64,000 nucleotides of DNA from Maritalea mobilis (GCF_019800885.1 NZ_JAHVKE010000001.1:744001-808000), one strand, 5' to 3'. Counted from the first letter of the stretch, positions 42,831 through 51,810 are shown. Notes: generated by a model from the letters alone, not told the origin. Program-made: numbers and translations.

Positions 42831-43250
42831 GTGTTCAGACACATCATGGTTCCGGTCGATCTCGGCCATGTCGAGAAACTCGATCGTGCACTCAGCGTCG
42901 CTGCGGACCTCGCGCGCCACTACAAGGCGCGCGTGACCTATGTCGGCGTCACGTCACCGCAACCGGGCTCGGTTGCCCACACGCCCCGCGAATTTGCCGA
43001 GAAACTGGCGCGTTTTGCCGCCGCGCAGGCCGAGGTGCGCCGCATCGAGGATGTCGCCTCGGACCCGATCACGGTGCATGACCCGTCGATCGACCTCGAC
43101 AAGACGCTGGCGAAAACGGGCGAAGACCTTGGCGCCGACCTGATCGTCATGGGCTCGCACATCCCGCGTCGCTTCGACATGCGCAGCCATGGCGGGCATC
43201 TCGCGGCGCTGAGCCATCACTCGGTGATGATCGTGCGCGACGACGCGTAG
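42831..43250 (+). CDS. Universal stress protein (UspA family)
   Basis: A 139-residue UspA-fold protein: FRHIMVPVDLGHVEKLDRAL at the start (beta1-loop-alpha1), and the ATP-binding motif GADLIVMGSHIPRRF...HHSVMIVRD near 100-135 (G-x2-G-x9-G(S/T) region). GTG 42831 was chosen since GGAGGG lies before it and homologues start a few residues before HIMVPVD. It is followed 92 bp later by the BCCT transporter in the same direction. UspA proteins often pair with ion or osmolyte transporters. Confidence 0.87.
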   Translation: MFRHIMVPVDLGHVEKLDRALSVAADLARHYKARVTYVGVTSPQPGSVAHTPREFAEKLARFAAAQAEVRRIEDVASDPITVHDPSIDLDKTLAKTGEDLGADLIVMGSHIPRRFDMRSHGGHLAALSHHSVMIVRDDA

Positions 43251-43342
43251 GCCATCGCGACGCCAACACCAAGACCCCACGAAAGACCGCCCCTCACACG
43301 CCGGATCCCGGCGGCGGGCGGCCCACATCAAAGGGAACACGC

Positions 43343-44989
43343 ATGACAGAAGAAAATACGGACATGCAGGGGATCCCCGCGCCCGAGGGCGACGCGGACC
43401 TGATCTCCACCGATTACAATATCGGACAGGACAATATCGAAGGCACCGTCGGTCCCTTCGGCTTTGACATTCATAACCCGGTCTTCCTGATCTCCGGCCT
43501 CTCGGTCGTGGCCTTTGTGTTCTACACGCTTGCGCTGCCGGAACAGTCGGGCGAGCTTTTCTCATGGCTCTTCGCGCAGGTGACGCAGGGCTTTGACTGG
43601 TTCTTCCTCGGGGCGGCGAACATCTTCGTCATCTTCTGCCTCGTGCTGATCTTCACGCCGCTGGGATCGGTCCGCCTGGGCGGCGTCGATGCCCGGCCCG
43701 ACTATACCTATGCGGGCTGGTTCGCGATGCTGTTCGCCGCTGGCATGGGCATCGGCCTGATGTTCTACGGCGTGTCCGAACCGATGAGCCACTTCTCCTC
43801 CTCGATGGGCGGCACGGCCGCCGAGGGGGGCGCCCGCACCGACTGGGCGCCGCTTGGCGCGGCCGCGGGCGACGAACAGGCCGCCATTCGCCTTGGCATG
43901 GCCGCGACCATCTTCCACTGGGCGCTGCACCCTTGGGCTATCTACGCCGTGGTGGCGCTGGCGCTGGCGCTGTTCAGCTACAACAAGGGCCTGCCGCTGA
44001 CGATCCGCTCGGCCTTCTACCCGATCCTCGGTGAACGCGTCTGGGGCTGGTGGGGCCATGTCATCGACACGCTGGCGGTCTTTGCCACGCTCTTCGGTCT
44101 TGCCACCTCGCTCGGCTTCGGCGCGACGCAGGCCAATGCCGGTCTCAACCACCTGTTCGGAGTGCCGATCAGCAACACCACCGAGGTGATCCTGATCTCG
44201 GCGATCACCGCCGTGGCGCTGATCTCGGTGCTGCGCGGCCTCGACGGCGGGGTGAAGGTCCTCTCCGAGATCAACATGGGCCTGGCCTTCGTGCTGCTGC
44301 TCTTCGTGCTGCTGGCCGGACCGACCATCGCGATCCTGACCGGCTTTGCCGATTACCTCTGGGCCTATGTCGTCAACCTGCCCGCGCTGTCGAACCCGGT
44401 CGGGCGCGAAGACACCAACTTCATGCAGGGCTGGACGTCCTTCTACTGGGCGTGGTGGATCTCCTGGTCGCCCTTCGTCGGCATGTTCATCGCCCGCGTC
44501 AGCCGGGGCCGCAGCGTGCGCGAGTTCATCATCTGCGTCCTGCTGATCCCCTCGCTGGTCTGCGTGCTGTGGATGTCGGTCTTCGGTGGCGTCGCGATCC
44601 AGCAGGTCGTGCAGGATGGCTACACCGCCGCGCAGGAGGCCGATCTGCCGCTGCAACTCTTCTACATGCTGGAAGAGCTGCCGCTGTCGGCGATCACCTC
44701 CTTCGTCGGGATCATCCTCGTGATCGTGTTCTTCGTCACCTCGTCGGATTCCGGCTCGCTGGTCATCGACACGATCACCGCCGGCGGCAAGATCGACGCG
44801 CCGGTGCCGCAGCGCGTGTTCTGGTGCACCTTCGAGGGCGCGGTCGCCATCGTGTTGCTGCTCTCGGCGGGGGGGCTTGCCTCGCTGCAATCCATGGTGA
44901 TCTCGACCGGCCTGCCCTTCACGGTCGTCCTTCTGCTGATGTGCTGGGCGATCTTCCGCGGGCTTCAGTCGGAACGCGCCAACACCTGA
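43343..44989 (+). CDS. BCCT-family transporter (betaine/choline/carnitine type)
   Basis: A 548-residue secondary transporter with twelve helices of the LeuT fold. The helix-3 motif is GMGIG (near 137), and the substrate-site Trp box is present as WTSFYWAWWISWSPFVG near 360-376. An N-terminal charged tail of about 50 residues precedes helix 1, as in BetP. GMGIG-type BCCTs move betaine with Na+; the osmoprotectant and the coupling ion are inferences. It is preceded by a UspA gene and followed, after a 15-bp stem, by ilvH. Confidence 0.9.
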   Translation: MTEENTDMQGIPAPEGDADLISTDYNIGQDNIEGTVGPFGFDIHNPVFLISGLSVVAFVFYTLALPEQSGELFSWLFAQVTQGFDWFFLGAANIFVIFCLVLIFTPLGSVRLGGVDARPDYTYAGWFAMLFAAGMGIGLMFYGVSEPMSHFSSSMGGTAAEGGARTDWAPLGAAAGDEQAAIRLGMAATIFHWALHPWAIYAVVALALALFSYNKGLPLTIRSAFYPILGERVWGWWGHVIDTLAVFATLFGLATSLGFGATQANAGLNHLFGVPISNTTEVILISAITAVALISVLRGLDGGVKVLSEINMGLAFVLLLFVLLAGPTIAILTGFADYLWAYVVNLPALSNPVGREDTNFMQGWTSFYWAWWISWSPFVGMFIARVSRGRSVREFIICVLLIPSLVCVLWMSVFGGVAIQQVVQDGYTAAQEADLPLQLFYMLEELPLSAITSFVGIILVIVFFVTSSDSGSLVIDTITAGGKIDAPVPQRVFWCTFEGAVAIVLLLSAGGLASLQSMVISTGLPFTVVLLLMCWAIFRGLQSERANT

Positions 44990-45018
44990 TCCACACCTGG
45001 GATCACGGACCAATCACC

Positions 45019-45054
45019 GCCCCCGCCGGGATCGCGCTTGATCCCGGCGGGGGC
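45019..45054 (+). terminator. 15-bp hairpin between BCCT gene and ilvH
   Basis: GCCCCCGCCGGGATC (45019-45033) and its exact complement (45040-45054) around GCGCTT form a 15-bp stem, the strongest simple hairpin in the window. No T run follows, so it may protect or pause RNA rather than terminate it. ilvH begins 41 bp later. Confidence 0.6.
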
Positions 45055-45094
45055 ATGTGTATTCAGGGCGGACCGCAAAGGGAGACCCGGGTTC

Positions 45095-45655
45095 ATGTCG
45101 CCGCTCAATATCGAAAAAGGCTCCACCAGCCATTCCGCCTACGACCTCCGCAGCCACATGTCGGACGAGGTTGAAACCCATACCCTCGCCGTCCTGGTGC
45201 AGAACGAGGCAGGCGTGCTGGCACGGGTCATCGGCCTGTTCTCGGGGCGCGGCTACAACATCGAGAGCCTGACCGTCGCCGAAGTCGACCGCGAGGGGCA
45301 CCGTTCGCGCATCACCATCGTGACCAGCGGCACGCCGCAGGTGATCCAGCAGATCCGCATGCAGCTCGAACGCATGGTGCCGGTCCACGAGGTTTCCGAC
45401 CTGACCGTCGAAGGCCCCTTCGTCAGCCGCGAACTGGCGCTGATCAAGGTCGTCTCCAAGGGCGAGCACCGGGTCGAGGCGCTGCGCATCGCCGAGATCT
45501 TCCGCGCCAACGTGGTCGACTCGACGCTGGAGTCCTTCGTGTTCGAGATCACCGGCACGCCCGAAAAAGTCGATGCCTTTTGCGAGTTGATGCGCCCGCT
45601 TGGCGATGTCCGCCTGGCCCGCACCGGCGTCGCGGCCATCGCGCGCGGGCTGTGA
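45095..45655 (+). CDS. ilvH: Acetolactate synthase, small (regulatory) subunit
   Basis: A 186-residue IlvH with an N-terminal ACT domain (HTLAVLVQNEAGVLARVIGLFSGRG near 28-52, containing the Val-binding Gly loop) and a C-terminal domain (ALIKVVSKGEHRVEALRIAEIFRA near 110). It confers Val feedback on IlvI. It is not adjacent to ilvI here. ATG 45095 is preferred; GGGAG lies upstream. Its stop overlaps a GTG start of the next ORF by 4 bp. Confidence 0.95.
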   Translation: MSPLNIEKGSTSHSAYDLRSHMSDEVETHTLAVLVQNEAGVLARVIGLFSGRGYNIESLTVAEVDREGHRSRITIVTSGTPQVIQQIRMQLERMVPVHEVSDLTVEGPFVSRELALIKVVSKGEHRVEALRIAEIFRANVVDSTLESFVFEITGTPEKVDAFCELMRPLGDVRLARTGVAAIARGL

Positions 45656-46248
45656 TCCGGGCCGCATCCCTCGCCGCCGGGCTGGCCTTCGGGCTGGCCC
45701 TGCCGCTGGTCGCGCAAGAGATGGGCGGCGTCACCCTGAACGCGCCGCTTCCCGGCACCCTGCCCGATCCCGTGGGCAGCGAGGTGCAGGGCCCCTTCGC
45801 CTACACGCTCTGGCAGTTTGAGGACGGCACGGCCATGTCGGCCACCGCCGACGCGCAAACGGGCGCGGTCTATTACGCCGAGATCTGGAATGACGCGGGC
45901 GGCGCAAGGCCCGCCCCCGTTCCCGGCATGGTGTTCGGCGAAACCACGCAGGCGGAGTTGGTCGCGCGGTTCGGGTCCGAAGGCATCGTCTTCGAGGATC
46001 GGGGCCGCGCCGCGGCGGCCGGCGACATGGCCGCCTTCTTCCACAGCTACGAGATCGAGGGCGGCACTGCCGTCGTCTCCTTCGTCACCATCATGCCGTT
46101 GGCCGAGGCCAGCCCCGAAACCGCCGGGGCGGCCCTGCTCGATTCCGTGATCCTTGGGCACGGCCCCTATCTCGACCTGATCTGGGGCGCCAACCGGGGC
46201 CGGATCGAGGGCTATGCGCCCATCGCCGACCCGTTCACCGGCGACTGA
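45652..46248 (+). CDS. Hypothetical secreted protein coupled to ilvH
   Basis: A 198-residue protein with an N-terminal signal sequence (RAASLAAGLAFGLALPLVAQ, about 3-22). I do not recognise the family. The rest is Gly/Ala/acid-rich with a TLWQFEDGTAMS strand-like pattern near 50. GTGA overlap with the ilvH stop supports coupling and this start. The neighbours do not suggest a role in amino-acid synthesis; it may be an unrelated rider gene. Confidence 0.65.
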   Translation: MIRAASLAAGLAFGLALPLVAQEMGGVTLNAPLPGTLPDPVGSEVQGPFAYTLWQFEDGTAMSATADAQTGAVYYAEIWNDAGGARPAPVPGMVFGETTQAELVARFGSEGIVFEDRGRAAAAGDMAAFFHSYEIEGGTAVVSFVTIMPLAEASPETAGAALLDSVILGHGPYLDLIWGANRGRIEGYAPIADPFTGD

Positions 46249-46387
46249 CGAAAACGCATCCGGGAAACGACGCCGGGACGAGCAGGGCCCGCCGTCCCGA
46301 CGCGGGGTAACTGGGGACGTTCCCCGGATGCCGGCCCGGGCACGAGGTGTCTGCGTGGCCCCGCGCCCGAACCGATCCCCCGGGCGA

Positions 46388-46663
46388 TCAGCCCGCCGGG
46401 ATCAGGCCAGCCTCTTCGGCCGTCGCGATTTCCTCGGCGCTCAGCATGCCGTCACCATCGGCGTCGAGGGCCGCGAATTCCTCTTCGGTCATCTCCGGCA
46501 TCGCGGTGAGAACCTCTTCGTAGCTGACCATCCCGTCACCGTCGGCGTCGAGGCTTTCGGCCTGCCCCATGGCAAGGCCCGCCCCCACGATCAGCGCGGT
46601 GAAAGCCCCGGTCAGAACGGCGAGCGTGGATCCGCGGCGCGGGGTCAGAAGCATCTCGGTCAT
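46388..46663 (-). CDS. Small EF-hand protein
   Basis: A 91-residue protein with an N-terminal hydrophobic segment (about 14-35) and two EF-hand loops, DADGDGMVSYEE (near 39-50) and DADGDGMLSAEE (near 66-77), with all expected Ca2+-binding positions (Asp-x-Asp-x-Asp-x-x-x-x-x-x-Glu). The hydrophobic segment suggests export or membrane anchoring, so the loops would see periplasmic calcium. GAGGAGAG precedes the ATG. Divergent from a sigma-factor gene, which may imply a regulatory link. Confidence 0.8.
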   Translation of the reverse strand: MTEMLLTPRRGSTLAVLTGAFTALIVGAGLAMGQAESLDADGDGMVSYEEVLTAMPEMTEEEFAALDADGDGMLSAEEIATAEEAGLIPAG

Positions 46664-46968
46664 GTGTCATCTCTCCTCATTACAGGGTCGCTTGGGCTCA
46701 CGGCCTCTGCCGCACCCGTAAAGGAAGACAGCCGAACGCCGCGTTTCTTCCCTGTCCCGGCCCACCGGCCTTGGCATCGGCATGGCCCCGCGCGCCGGGG
46801 CGGTTTCGCTCGGCGTCCCTCCGCGCATCCAAATCGCGCGTGGCAAGGCCTCGCCCATCGCCGTCCGCCATCGGCGGGGCGCCGCGCGCGCGGCACGGCG
46901 GGTCTGGACGGGATGCGGGGCGCAGGCTCAGCCTTGCGCGAGTGCCACCAGTTTCGGGACCGCCTCAG
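46664..46968. other. Divergent intergenic region EF-hand / sigma factor
   Basis: The 305 bases between the two divergent genes are very GC-rich. On the minus strand only the EF-hand gene's Shine-Dalgarno is clear; no strong promoter pair or dyad is obvious. An in-frame upstream extension of the sigma ORF to 46771 is Arg/Pro-rich and judged non-coding. Confidence 0.4.
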
Positions 46969-47601
46969 ATGATGACCAGCGACGACGACGAAACCGCCCT
47001 CCCCGTCCCTGTCGATCTCGTCCCGGTCGATCTGGCCCCGCCCCCGGTGGCCGACCCGCGCGCCTTCGCGGCCCTTCTTCCCGACCTCAGGCGGCACGCG
47101 CAGCGGCTGGCCCGCAGTGCCGAGGATGCCGACGACCTCGTTCAGGACACGCTCTTGCGGGTCTGGGCTCGGCTGGAAGAAGCGCGGCGCGGCACTCCCG
47201 ACGCCAAGCCGGTCGAAGACCTGCGCGCCTACGCTTTCGCCACGCTGCGCGGCCGCGCCACGGCGCGCCACGGCCAGGGCCTGCGCCCCGTGCCGGACAG
47301 CCACCGCCTTGCCCCGCCGCCGCCCGCGCTGGTGAACCACGCCGAGGGGGAAGCGCCCAAGGGCACCGACCGCCTGGCCGTGTCCGAGGCGCTGGCCGCC
47401 CTCGACCGCTTGCCGCCCCGACAGGCCCGCCTGCTTCGCATGCGTGCCGTCGACGGGCTGAGCTATGCGCAGATCGCCAAGGTCACCGGCCTGCCCATGG
47501 GCACCGTCACCTCGCGCATGGCCCGGGGCCGCGCCGCGCTGCGCGATGCGCTCGACCTGCCCGAAGGCGCGTCGGTCACCGATTTGCTCGGCCCGCGCTG
47601 A
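46969..47601 (+). CDS. RNA polymerase sigma factor, sigma70/ECF type
   Basis: A 210-residue sigma factor with region 2 (AEDADDLVQDTLLRVWARLEEA near 55-75) and region 4 (LDRLPPRQARLLRMRAVDGLSYAQIAKVTGLPMGTVTSRMARGRAAL near 140-185, HTH intact). The linker near 95-135 is Pro-rich and low in complexity. No anti-sigma gene adjoins. It stands divergent to the EF-hand gene and 112 bp before a Rieske oxygenase gene. ATG 46969 has no strong Shine-Dalgarno; 46972 is an alternative. Confidence 0.85.
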   Translation: MMTSDDDETALPVPVDLVPVDLAPPPVADPRAFAALLPDLRRHAQRLARSAEDADDLVQDTLLRVWARLEEARRGTPDAKPVEDLRAYAFATLRGRATARHGQGLRPVPDSHRLAPPPPALVNHAEGEAPKGTDRLAVSEALAALDRLPPRQARLLRMRAVDGLSYAQIAKVTGLPMGTVTSRMARGRAALRDALDLPEGASVTDLLGPR

Positions 47602-47713
47602 CGCCACCACCAAGGCCCAATCCCGACATGCCCCATGTCGCCCGCGGGCAAGACGCCCCCGCCCCCTCCGTCCACCGTTTCGGCCACCCGCCCGACTGAC
47701 AACGGAGGCCGAC

Positions 47714-48871
47714 ATGCCCGAGGATATCCACCCCGCCCCGCTCGACCGCGTCCGCGCCCCGATCGACCGCGCCAACGGCCTTCCCAACGCGCATTACATC
47801 GACCCCGCGACCATCGCCGAGGAAAACCGCGCCGTCCTGGAAACCACATGGGCCGCACTGGCGGTGGGGGCCGACGTGCCGGAGCCAGGCGATGCGAAAC
47901 CGATGGAGTTCCTTGGCCAGCCGCTTCTGCTCTTGCGCGACGACGCCGGCGCGGTTCGCGTGTTCTACAACATCTGCCGCCATCGCGGCATGATCCTGGT
48001 CGAGGAGCCGCGCAAGATCGAAGGCGCGATCCGCTGCCCCTATCATTCCTGGTGCTACGCCAAGGATGGCCGCCTGGTCGCCACGCCGCATGTCGGCGGG
48101 CCGGGCCAGAACGCCCACCCGGGCATCGAGCGCGCGACCCTCGGCCTGGTCGAGGTCCGCAGCCATGTCTGGATGGATGTCGTCTTCATCAACCTCTCTG
48201 GCGACGCGCCCGAGTTCGCCGAGGTGCACGCCGACCTGATCGCCCGCTGGGCCGAGTTCGACCGCCCGCTCTATCACGGCGGCGCGGACAGCACCTTCAT
48301 TCTGGAGGTGCACACCAACTGGAAACTCGCCGTCGAGAATTACTGCGAAAGCTACCACCTGCCCTGGGTCCATCCCGGCCTGAACAGCTATTCCCGGCTG
48401 GAGGATCACTACCATATCGAGCAACCGGGCCAGTATTCAGGCCAGGGCACCCTCGTCTACCGCCAGTTGCGCGGCACCATGGAAGAGGTCTTTCCCGATT
48501 TCGACGGGCTGTCGGACAAGTGGGACACGGGCGCGGAATACGTGGCCGTCTATCCCAACCTGTTGTTGGGCGTGCATCGCGACCACACCTTCGCCATCGT
48601 GCTGGAACCCGTCGCCCATGACCGCACGCGCGAGCATGTGCATATCTACTACGCGCAGCCGCAGACCGACGAGGTGATGCGCGCCAAGAACGCGACGCAA
48701 TGGAAAGGCGTTTTCGTCGAGGACATCTTCGTGGTCGAGGGGATGCAGCGTGGCCGCTTTGCCAGCGGCTTCGACGGCGGGCGGTTTTCGCCCGCGATGG
48801 ACGGGCCGACGCATTGCTTCCACGCCTGGGTCGCTGGCCGGTTGGAGGCCTTGCGCGAGGGCACGGCATGA
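47714..48871 (+). CDS. Aromatic ring-hydroxylating dioxygenase, alpha subunit (Rieske type)
   Basis: A 385-residue protein with an N-terminal Rieske [2Fe-2S] site (CRHRG near 93-97 and CPYHSW near 112-117) and a catalytic mononuclear-iron domain (ENYCESYHLPWVHPGLN near 207-223, giving the His/His ligands, later Asp in the C-terminal half). Such enzymes hydroxylate or N/O-demethylate aromatic, betaine-like or other small compounds with a reductase and ferredoxin partner. No such partners or a beta subunit adjoin, so the substrate is open. ACGGAGGCC precedes the ATG; overlaps the next gene by 4 bp. Confidence 0.9.
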   Translation: MPEDIHPAPLDRVRAPIDRANGLPNAHYIDPATIAEENRAVLETTWAALAVGADVPEPGDAKPMEFLGQPLLLLRDDAGAVRVFYNICRHRGMILVEEPRKIEGAIRCPYHSWCYAKDGRLVATPHVGGPGQNAHPGIERATLGLVEVRSHVWMDVVFINLSGDAPEFAEVHADLIARWAEFDRPLYHGGADSTFILEVHTNWKLAVENYCESYHLPWVHPGLNSYSRLEDHYHIEQPGQYSGQGTLVYRQLRGTMEEVFPDFDGLSDKWDTGAEYVAVYPNLLLGVHRDHTFAIVLEPVAHDRTREHVHIYYAQPQTDEVMRAKNATQWKGVFVEDIFVVEGMQRGRFASGFDGGRFSPAMDGPTHCFHAWVAGRLEALREGTA

Positions 48872-49140
48872 GCGCCGCGCCGGAGGCCTGGCTGCCCGAT
48901 TGCGGGCCGGTCCCGCCCGATCCGGCGCGCGCGGCGCTCGATGCGGCGCTCCTGACCGCGCACGCGATGAAGGACCGCGACGCGCTGATCCGCCTCTATG
49001 CCGAGGCGGCCGAGATCAGCGACGGCACCGCCGCCGCCTTCTACCTGACCCACGCCTTCGTCTTCGCCTTGGAGGCCGGTGACCCGCGCGCGCCTGTCCT
49101 GCGCGCGAAACTGGTCGAGATCGGGGCGGATATCCCCTAG
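48868..49140 (+). CDS. Small hypothetical protein coupled to the Rieske oxygenase
   Basis: A 90-residue, Ala/Leu-rich, helical protein without a known domain (MSAAPEAWLPDCGPVP at the start; AALLTAHAMKDRDALIRLYAEAAE in the middle, similar to a helical-repeat motif). Its ATG overlaps the oxygenase stop (ATGA), so the two are probably translated together; it could be an accessory to the enzyme. Function unknown. Confidence 0.6.
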   Translation: MSAAPEAWLPDCGPVPPDPARAALDAALLTAHAMKDRDALIRLYAEAAEISDGTAAAFYLTHAFVFALEAGDPRAPVLRAKLVEIGADIP

Positions 49141-49146
49141 GCGCGC

Positions 49147-49719
49147 TCAGCCGGTGCCAAGAATGATGCGCACGTAATCCTGCGTTTCCGCATAAGGCGG
49201 AATGCCGTCATGCGCCCGCACGGCCTCGGGGCCCGCATTATAGGCCGCAAGCGCGTGATCCCAGCGACCGAAATCGCGATATTGCTGCGCCAGATAGCGC
49301 GCGCCCGCATCCAGATTGGCGCTCGGGTCGGTCGGATCGACACCCAGAAGGCTGGCCGTGTCCGGCATCAGTTGCGCAAGACCGATCGCGCCTGCATGGC
49401 TGACCGCCTCGGGGTTCCAGCCGCTTTCCTGGTGCACGAGGCGCAGGAACAGGTCCTCGGGGATGCCATGGCGGCGCGCGGCGCTGCGGGCCACGTCCAG
49501 CCACGGGCCGGAATACCCGCCGGCATAGGCCGGAATCCCATCGCGACGCTCGGCATCGGGGCGCAGGCGCGCGGAAAACTGGTATTGCGTGGAGGCGCGG
49601 TTATCAAGCAGCGTAAACGCGCTGCCGAACCGGTCGGGCAGGCCTTGCGCCGACGCCACGGCAGGCACCGCCGCGACGACCGCGGCCACGATCACCCGAA
49701 AGCTTCCCCGAAAGCGCAT
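49147..49719 (-). CDS. Lytic transglycosylase, SLT domain
   Basis: A 190-residue exported protein with signal peptide about 1-25 (ASAQ). The SLT (Slt70/MltC-like) fold is recognisable from LFLRLVHQESGWNPEAVSHAG near 90-110, with Glu in HQESGW as the catalytic residue, then AIGLAQLMPDTA near 112 and AGARYLAQQY near 140, AYNAGPEAV near 160. It cleaves peptidoglycan between MurNAc and GlcNAc to form the 1,6-anhydro product. It converges with nothing; ssb starts 238 bp away on the other strand. Confidence 0.92.
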   Translation of the reverse strand: MRFRGSFRVIVAAVVAAVPAVASAQGLPDRFGSAFTLLDNRASTQYQFSARLRPDAERRDGIPAYAGGYSGPWLDVARSAARRHGIPEDLFLRLVHQESGWNPEAVSHAGAIGLAQLMPDTASLLGVDPTDPSANLDAGARYLAQQYRDFGRWDHALAAYNAGPEAVRAHDGIPPYAETQDYVRIILGTG

Positions 49720-49957
49720 CCGATCTCTCCATCCCCGTCAAAACCGGGCGGAATATACGGATTTTGCGCGGAATTTCCAGCCTGCGCCGCGTCAGGCCAC
49801 CGCGTCGGCCATTCGCCGCGCAGGGACGCGGCGAAAAATACCGCGCCGATAAGCCTTTTATTAAAGTTTTTGTGGTGATCTAAACGCTGAAACCGAGCCG
49901 CGGCGGGAATCGTCCCGTGCCCGCGGCATGACTGATGCAAAGGCGTGGAGGACGAAG

Positions 49958-50470
49958 ATGGCCGGTTCCGTCAACAAGGTGATCCTGATCGGCAACCTGG
50001 GCCGCGACCCCGAGGTGCGCAGCTTTCAGAACGGCGGCAAGGTGTGCAATCTGCGCATCGCCACCTCCGAGACCTGGAAGGACCGCAACACGGGCGAACG
50101 GCGCGAGCGGACCGAGTGGCACTCGGTCGCGATCTTCAACGAGAACCTCGCACGACTGGCCGAGCAGTACCTGCGCAAAGGCTCCAAGGTCTATATCGAG
50201 GGCAAACTGGAGACCCGCAAATGGCAGGACCAAAGCGGTCAGGACCGGTATTCGACCGAGGTCGTGCTGCGCCCCTACGCGGGCGAGTTGACCTTCCTCG
50301 ACGGGCGTGACGGCGGCCAGGGTGGCGGCGGCGGTGGGTATGGCGGCGGCGCCTCGGGCGGCGGCTACGGCGGCGGCTCCAGCTTCCCCGATGATCGCGG
50401 CGGCCCTCCGGGCGGCGGCTATGGCGGCCCGTCGGGTGGCAACGACATGGATGACGAGATCCCGTTCTGA
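49958..50470 (+). CDS. ssb: Single-stranded DNA-binding protein
   Basis: A 170-residue SSB. The OB fold ([20 protein letters not shown] near 3-22 and later [13 protein letters not shown]) covers about 1-112, followed by a Gly-rich, flexible linker and the acidic protein-binding tail DDEIPF at the C-terminus. ATG 49958 with GGAGGA upstream is chosen over 49928. No GTTC-N7-GTTC SOS box is visible in the 238-bp gap upstream. Confidence 0.96.
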   Translation: MAGSVNKVILIGNLGRDPEVRSFQNGGKVCNLRIATSETWKDRNTGERRERTEWHSVAIFNENLARLAEQYLRKGSKVYIEGKLETRKWQDQSGQDRYSTEVVLRPYAGELTFLDGRDGGQGGGGGGYGGGASGGGYGGGSSFPDDRGGPPGGGYGGPSGGNDMDDEIPF

Positions 50471-50546
50471 GGCGGGATGCGTCCAGGTACCACGACTATT
50501 TGACATGAGGGCTCCGCGCGCTTTGCGCCGGGCCGGGGATGGGGCG

Positions 50547-51734
50547 ATGCAGCCGATCAATCCGAACGTGAGGGGCACCTTTCCGCCACCGGTGATGGAG
50601 GCGCGCCGCTGGATCGCGGGCAAAAGCTTTCCGCCCGACCGCCCGCTGATCAACCTCAGCCAGGCCGCGCCCGTGGACCCGCCCCCCGAGGCGCTGAAAC
50701 AGGCGATGGCCCGCGCCGTGATGGAGTATGACGCCACCCATCTCTACGGGCCGGTCCTGGGCAACCAGGACCTGCGCGACGAACTCGCCAGCCAATGGTC
50801 CAAGGCCTATGGCGGCACGATCCGCCCCGCGCAGGTCGCCGTCACCGCAGGCTGCAACCAGGCCTTCTGCGCCGCGATGGCGACGATCGCAGGCCCCGGT
50901 GACGAAGTCATCCTGCCGCTGCCCTATTACTTCAACCACAAGATGTGGCTGGACATGCAGGGCGTGGCCACCGTCGGCCTGCCCACCGATGACGACCTTC
51001 TGCCCGACCCCGAGCGCGCCGCGCACCTCATCACCGAGCGCACCCGCGCCATCGTTCTGGTCACGCCCAACAATCCAGCTGGCGTCGAATACCCGCCCGC
51101 ACTGATCGCCGCTTTCCGCGACCTCGCCCGCGCCCATGGCCTCGCGCTGCTGGTCGATGAAACCTACCGCGATTTCCACTCCTCGACCGACGCGCCGCAT
51201 GACCTTTTCACCGATCCCGATTGGGACGAGACGCTGGTCCATCTCTACTCCTTCTCCAAGGCCTACCGCCTGACCGGCCACCGCGTCGGCGCCCTGATGG
51301 CCTCCGAGGCGCGGCTGGCCGAGGTCGAGAAATTCCTCGACACGGTCGCGATTTGCCCGCCGCAGGTGGGCCAGGTCGGCGCGCTTTGGGGGATGCGGAA
51401 CCTGTCCGAGTGGCTGGCCGGCGAACGGCTGGAGATCCTCGCGCGGCGCGATGCCCTGATCGCGGGGTTCCAGCGCCTGCCCGACTGGCAGCTTCTGGGC
51501 TGCGGCGCCTATTTCGCCTATGTCCGCCACCCGTTCGACGCGCCCTCGGACACGGTCGCCAAGCAGCTGGTGGATGACGCGGGCCTTCTGACCCTGCCGG
51601 GCACCATGTTCGGCCCGCTGAAACCCGAGGGTGGCAGCGGACAGGCCGAGGCGACGCTCCGGATCGCCTTCGCCAATGCCGATGCCGAGGGCCTTGCCGA
51701 AGTGGCGCAGAGACTGGCCGCGATCACCCCCTGA
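50547..51734 (+). CDS. Class I/II PLP-dependent aminotransferase
   Basis: A 395-residue fold-type I aminotransferase. The PLP lysine is in YSFSKAYRLTGHRVG near 234-248; cofactor and substrate residues lie in AGCNQAFCAAM near 110 and TPNNPAGV near 173. It resembles the putative aspartate/aromatic aminotransferase group but the amino-acid substrate is not fixed. ATG 50547 is chosen, with GGGGATGGGG upstream. ppiD and trpE follow in the same direction. Confidence 0.88.
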   Translation: MQPINPNVRGTFPPPVMEARRWIAGKSFPPDRPLINLSQAAPVDPPPEALKQAMARAVMEYDATHLYGPVLGNQDLRDELASQWSKAYGGTIRPAQVAVTAGCNQAFCAAMATIAGPGDEVILPLPYYFNHKMWLDMQGVATVGLPTDDDLLPDPERAAHLITERTRAIVLVTPNNPAGVEYPPALIAAFRDLARAHGLALLVDETYRDFHSSTDAPHDLFTDPDWDETLVHLYSFSKAYRLTGHRVGALMASEARLAEVEKFLDTVAICPPQVGQVGALWGMRNLSEWLAGERLEILARRDALIAGFQRLPDWQLLGCGAYFAYVRHPFDAPSDTVAKQLVDDAGLLTLPGTMFGPLKPEGGSGQAEATLRIAFANADAEGLAEVAQRLAAITP

Positions 51735-51810
51735 GCAACCCTTGCCCCGCCCCGGCCTTCCGCGTAAGTCGGACAGGCGGAATTGCGACGATGAAAGGAC
51801 GAAAAACCCC

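Noticed and set aside
46771-46968. N-terminal extension of the sigma factor by 66 residues
   Set aside because: The added part is Arg/Pro-rich with no sigma-like sequence, and ATG 46969 begins close to the usual position.
49720-49957. SOS box before ssb
   Set aside because: No GTTC-N7-GTTC or GAAC-N7-GAAC pair is present in this gap.
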